NCBI GenBank assembly: GCA_964459445.1
Contig: CAYWMP010000152.1
Coordinates: 1-14,825 of the forward strand
Origin: CAYWMP01 sp964459445
GTDB lineage: Bacteria; Desulfobacterota; DSM-4660; Desulfatiglandales; HGW-15
Direction of reading: 5' to 3'
DNA length: 14,825 nucleotides
The translations under genes were made by a program, and so were the position numbers. The notes under the pieces were generated by a model. It did not search any database, was not told the origin of the DNA, and was given only the letters and a program-made list of their open reading frames with translations. Positions 12,195-14,825 of this stretch are shown here, one piece after another; within the stretch, counting starts at the first letter, position 1, and each line of letters starts with the position of its first letter.

Positions 12195-14432
12195 CTATTT
12201 AGATTCAAAGGATTCCTTGAAAATGTCCAGCATGCTCTGAGTCTGATAGGAGATTTTCAGGCAGTTTTCGAGCAATCCATAATACAATATGCTCAGACGG
12301 GTTTTTGACTCAGCTGTCTGTATTCGTTTTAATTGATTTCTGTCAAATTCATCAACCAGGTTTCTCAATTTGTCGCACTGATTGGCCACATAATCATAGT
12401 CAACCTTTTTTCTCCTCATGAGCATGATGGAGGTGTTCCACAATAGCCGTGTTAAAAACGTCTTGATACGCCGCAGTTCTTCTTTTTGTTCCTCGGTAAA
12501 TCCTGAGTGATAATTTTCAAAATGTTCGCAGGTGCGCATGATAATGTCCCTGTGGCTGTCAGCTATGGACTGAAGTGCTCGTACCGTGCGCGAGTATTTG
12601 TGGGTGCTGTCATTATCCCCTTTCTGTTGAAGGAAAAGGGTTTTAAAAACATTCGCGATAATAATATTGGCCCATTTCTGGATTTTTCCTGCTTCGCTTT
12701 TTGTGTTTCTCAACCTTTCCAAATCCTCGGCAGAAGCCGCTTCAAAACAGACGTTCAGGTTGTCGCTGATATCTTTTAGAAAACTACCGGTTTGTTCAAA
12801 GGATACTTCGATGGCACTTTTTGCGTCATGAACCGTCTTCAGACTGAACGCGGCAATCGCACTGGTTTCTTCCTCTTTCTTTCGGTGGTAACGGTAAGTG
12901 GTCAGGATCAGGAAAAATGCCAGAAGCGGCAGTCCTAATATGGCGGACAGCTTAAGATAATAAATGACGATGGCAAAAATAAAGGCGGTGGTAAATGCCG
13001 CAAGGGCTGTAAAAAACCACCCGCCTATGACGGCAATAACGCCCGTCACTCTATAGACGGCGCTCTCTCGTCCCCAGGCCTGGTCGGATAGAGAGGTCCC
13101 CATAGACACCATAAAGGTCACATAGGTGGTCGAGAGCGGTAGTTTCAATGAAGTGGCGAAGGAAATAATGGCACTCGCAACGATCATATTTACTGAAGCA
13201 CGCAATAGGTCAAAGGAAGGGGGTTTGCCATCCGCAGCTGGAGGAGGTGTGTATGCCCCCGAATCCAGACGCTTGGAAATGGTTTTTTTCACCGATGCCG
13301 GAATAATCTTTCTCATAGAACTAAAAAGGGCATAGACCATGCCCACTATGATCCTGGAAAAAATGGACGACCCAAAGCGTTCAATCCCTTCATCCTGCCT
13401 CCCCAGGCTGAGTTCTGTCATGGAAACCGTGCGCGACTTTCTTGATAGCCACAAGGCGGCCACCATGATTGCCCCGGCAATCAGCAGCAAAAAAGTGTTG
13501 CTCTGAATTGGCCTCTGTAAAGCTTCCATGGTTGCCATCAAAGGATTAACCGTATCCGCGGCGAATAGGTATGCGCTCATTCCAGCCAATGGGACGCCGA
13601 TGAAATTCACGAGGTCATTGCCGGCAAAGGCCATGGCAAGCGCAAAGGTTCCCACAAGCACGATCGGCTTAAGAACGTTGATCCTGGTGAAAAGCGTCAG
13701 AAATTGGAACAAAACCGCAAAAAACAAAAAACTCACTGACATGATTACCCAACTATTTGCTTTGATCCAGGAAATAGTCTCAGGTGCAAGAAAGGACGTA
13801 CCTTTTGCGCCCTTTATCAGGATAAAATACGTGATCACCGATAGGGCCAAGCCTCCCCAGAGACCGCCGTATCGTTTAAGCCGTTTTGCATAATCAAAAG
13901 TAAAGAGCAGGCGGGTAAAAAATTGAACAAGGACGCCGAATAGGAATGCGAGCACAACAGAGAAAAGAATGCCCATAATGATGGCCAACGCCTTTCCTGA
14001 GTTGATGTATTTCACGAGCGTTACGAAACCGTCCCCCGCCATGTAGATTTTTATCAAAGACATGGCCACAGCAGCCCCTAAAAGTTCAAAGACGATGGAA
14101 ACTGTTGTGGACGTTGGAAGACCAAAGGTATTGAATAGATCCAGAAGGAGGATATCGGTAAGCATGACGGCAAGAAAAATGGTGATGAGTTCCGGCATTA
14201 AAAAATATTTTGGATGGAATATGCCCTTCCTTGCCACTTCCATCATGCCGCTTGAAAAAGTTACTCCGGCAAGTATTCCCAGACTGGCTATGATCATAAT
14301 AATATGACGTGGTGCGACTTTTGAACCTATCGAAGAATTCAGGAAATTCACTGCGTCATTGCTGACGCCAACAATGAGGTCAAAGACTGCAAGACCGGCC
14401 AGAATAAACAAGGAGAAGAAATAAATATCCAT
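12195..14432 (-). CDS. pit: PiT-family inorganic phosphate transporter with C-terminal helical domain
   Basis: This 745-residue membrane transporter probably moves phosphate, or metal-phosphate, with H+ or Na+. The two inverted PiT signatures are VGVSNDAVNF (21-30) and FAGNDLVNFIGVP (269-281). The paired motifs LPTSTTVS (105-112) and LPLSTTYVTF (431-440) mark the repeat symmetry. There are about ten or more membrane segments, with a long hydrophilic loop at about 330-408. It is longer than classic PitA proteins (about 500 residues). The extra part, about 515-745, is a soluble helical region that looks PhoU/DUF47-like, so the operon carries two such modules. The start at 14432 has AAAGGGA a few bases upstream. 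No convincing promoter was identified upstream. Confidence 0.93.
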   Translation of the reverse strand: MDIYFFSLFILAGLAVFDLIVGVSNDAVNFLNSSIGSKVAPRHIIMIIASLGILAGVTFSSGMMEVARKGIFHPKYFLMPELITIFLAVMLTDILLLDLFNTFGLPTSTTVSIVFELLGAAVAMSLIKIYMAGDGFVTLVKYINSGKALAIIMGILFSVVLAFLFGVLVQFFTRLLFTFDYAKRLKRYGGLWGGLALSVITYFILIKGAKGTSFLAPETISWIKANSWVIMSVSFLFFAVLFQFLTLFTRINVLKPIVLVGTFALAMAFAGNDLVNFIGVPLAGMSAYLFAADTVNPLMATMEALQRPIQSNTFLLLIAGAIMVAALWLSRKSRTVSMTELSLGRQDEGIERFGSSIFSRIIVGMVYALFSSMRKIIPASVKKTISKRLDSGAYTPPPAADGKPPSFDLLRASVNMIVASAIISFATSLKLPLSTTYVTFMVSMGTSLSDQAWGRESAVYRVTGVIAVIGGWFFTALAAFTTAFIFAIVIYYLKLSAILGLPLLAFFLILTTYRYHRKKEEETSAIAAFSLKTVHDAKSAIEVSFEQTGSFLKDISDNLNVCFEAASAEDLERLRNTKSEAGKIQKWANIIIANVFKTLFLQQKGDNDSTHKYSRTVRALQSIADSHRDIIMRTCEHFENYHSGFTEEQKEELRRIKTFLTRLLWNTSIMLMRRKKVDYDYVANQCDKLRNLVDEFDRNQLKRIQTAESKTRLSILYYGLLENCLKISYQTQSMLDIFKESFESK

Positions 14433-14500
14433 TGAATCCCTTTTTTGCTTTCAATCACCTATTCTATGGAGCCCCACGAGTAAACCCGTGATACCCATAA

Positions 14501-14630
14501 AATACCCGTCTTTGCTTACTACTCCGACGCGGTTATCCGCTTCAGTTTTGGAGCGACATCACGCCGTAGCACAGAAATTTTTACGCATTCATCCACGAGC
14601 AAGCCAGTGGTCTTCTGCAAAGGCGGATAT
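14501..14630 (+). repeat. Dispersed ~130 bp repeat, right copy
   Basis: This is the direct-orientation partner of 258-387. The internal inverted repeat is shorter here: TATCCGC (14534-14540) with GCGGATA (14623-14629). The ends and the GAGCAAGCC and GTGGTCTTCTGC blocks are conserved, while the middle has diverged. It lies upstream of the PiT gene, outside coding sequence. Confidence 0.75.
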
Positions 14631-14825
14631 GGGAAGATTTTTATTTATTTTAAATTAAATGCTATTTTATTATATAATCTATATTAAATAATCTTTTTTA
14701 TATCTTAATTTAACCATATTAATCGAAAATGGATTATAGGTAAGTACTGTTTTCGAGTCAATAGGGAATATCAATTGGTATTTGAGTGGGGAATTTCGGA
14801 TTGAAGAATTTAGGACATTGTCTTA
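14631..14825. other. AT-rich intergenic edge
   Basis: From about 14640 to 14725 the sequence is almost entirely A and T, unlike the rest of the window. No ORF, hairpin or RNA gene is recognised. It could hold a promoter for a gene beyond the window edge, but that cannot be judged here. Confidence 0.4.

Overview
The window looks like chromosomal DNA of an anaerobic, two-component-rich bacterium, most probably a member of the Desulfobacterota (former Deltaproteobacteria). This is inferred from the mix of genes, intergenic repeats of a kind common in that group, and the apparent use of selenocysteine. No rRNA, tRNA, CRISPR array or complete insertion sequence was seen.

Layout: 1-894 is non-coding and repeat-rich. 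It holds a ~130 bp element whose second copy lies at 14501-14630, and a strong leftward terminator with a UUCG loop. A leftward block (4268 to 895) follows: a MarR regulator, a Tat-exported MerB-like protein, a beta-keto acid cleavage enzyme and a 3-hydroxyacid/3-hydroxyacyl-CoA dehydrogenase. The last two probably oxidise a beta-hydroxy acid and cleave the resulting beta-keto acid with acetyl-CoA. A second leftward block (7633 to 4422) encodes a membrane histidine kinase, a single-domain receiver and a receiver-nucleotide cyclase, behind a good sigma70-type promoter. Next is a membrane methyltransferase-like protein (8945 to 7779), then about 1 kb of inverted intergenic repeats and a decayed fragment (9083-9883). 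Rightward genes follow: an exported MsrA-MsrB fusion (9932-11059) and a small exported HMA/MerP-like protein (11145-11453). The leftward pair PiT phosphate transporter and DUF47/PhoU-like partner (14432 to 11493) closes the coding part.

The main discovery is hidden selenoproteins. The MerB-like gene is interrupted by two in-frame TGA codons. They fall exactly where MerB has its two catalytic cysteines (Cys96 and Cys159), and each is followed by a bacterial-SECIS-like hairpin. The second hairpin has a GGUC loop, as in the E. coli fdhF SECIS. Read through, it is a 305-residue protein with Sec182 and Sec257. The HMA-like gene has one in-frame TGA at the position of the first metal-binding cysteine, also followed by a hairpin with GG in its loop. 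Conventional ORF calling splits both genes into fragments. Together they suggest selenium-based handling of mercury, organometals or another soft electrophile in the cell envelope. That role is an inference; the coding structure is seen directly.
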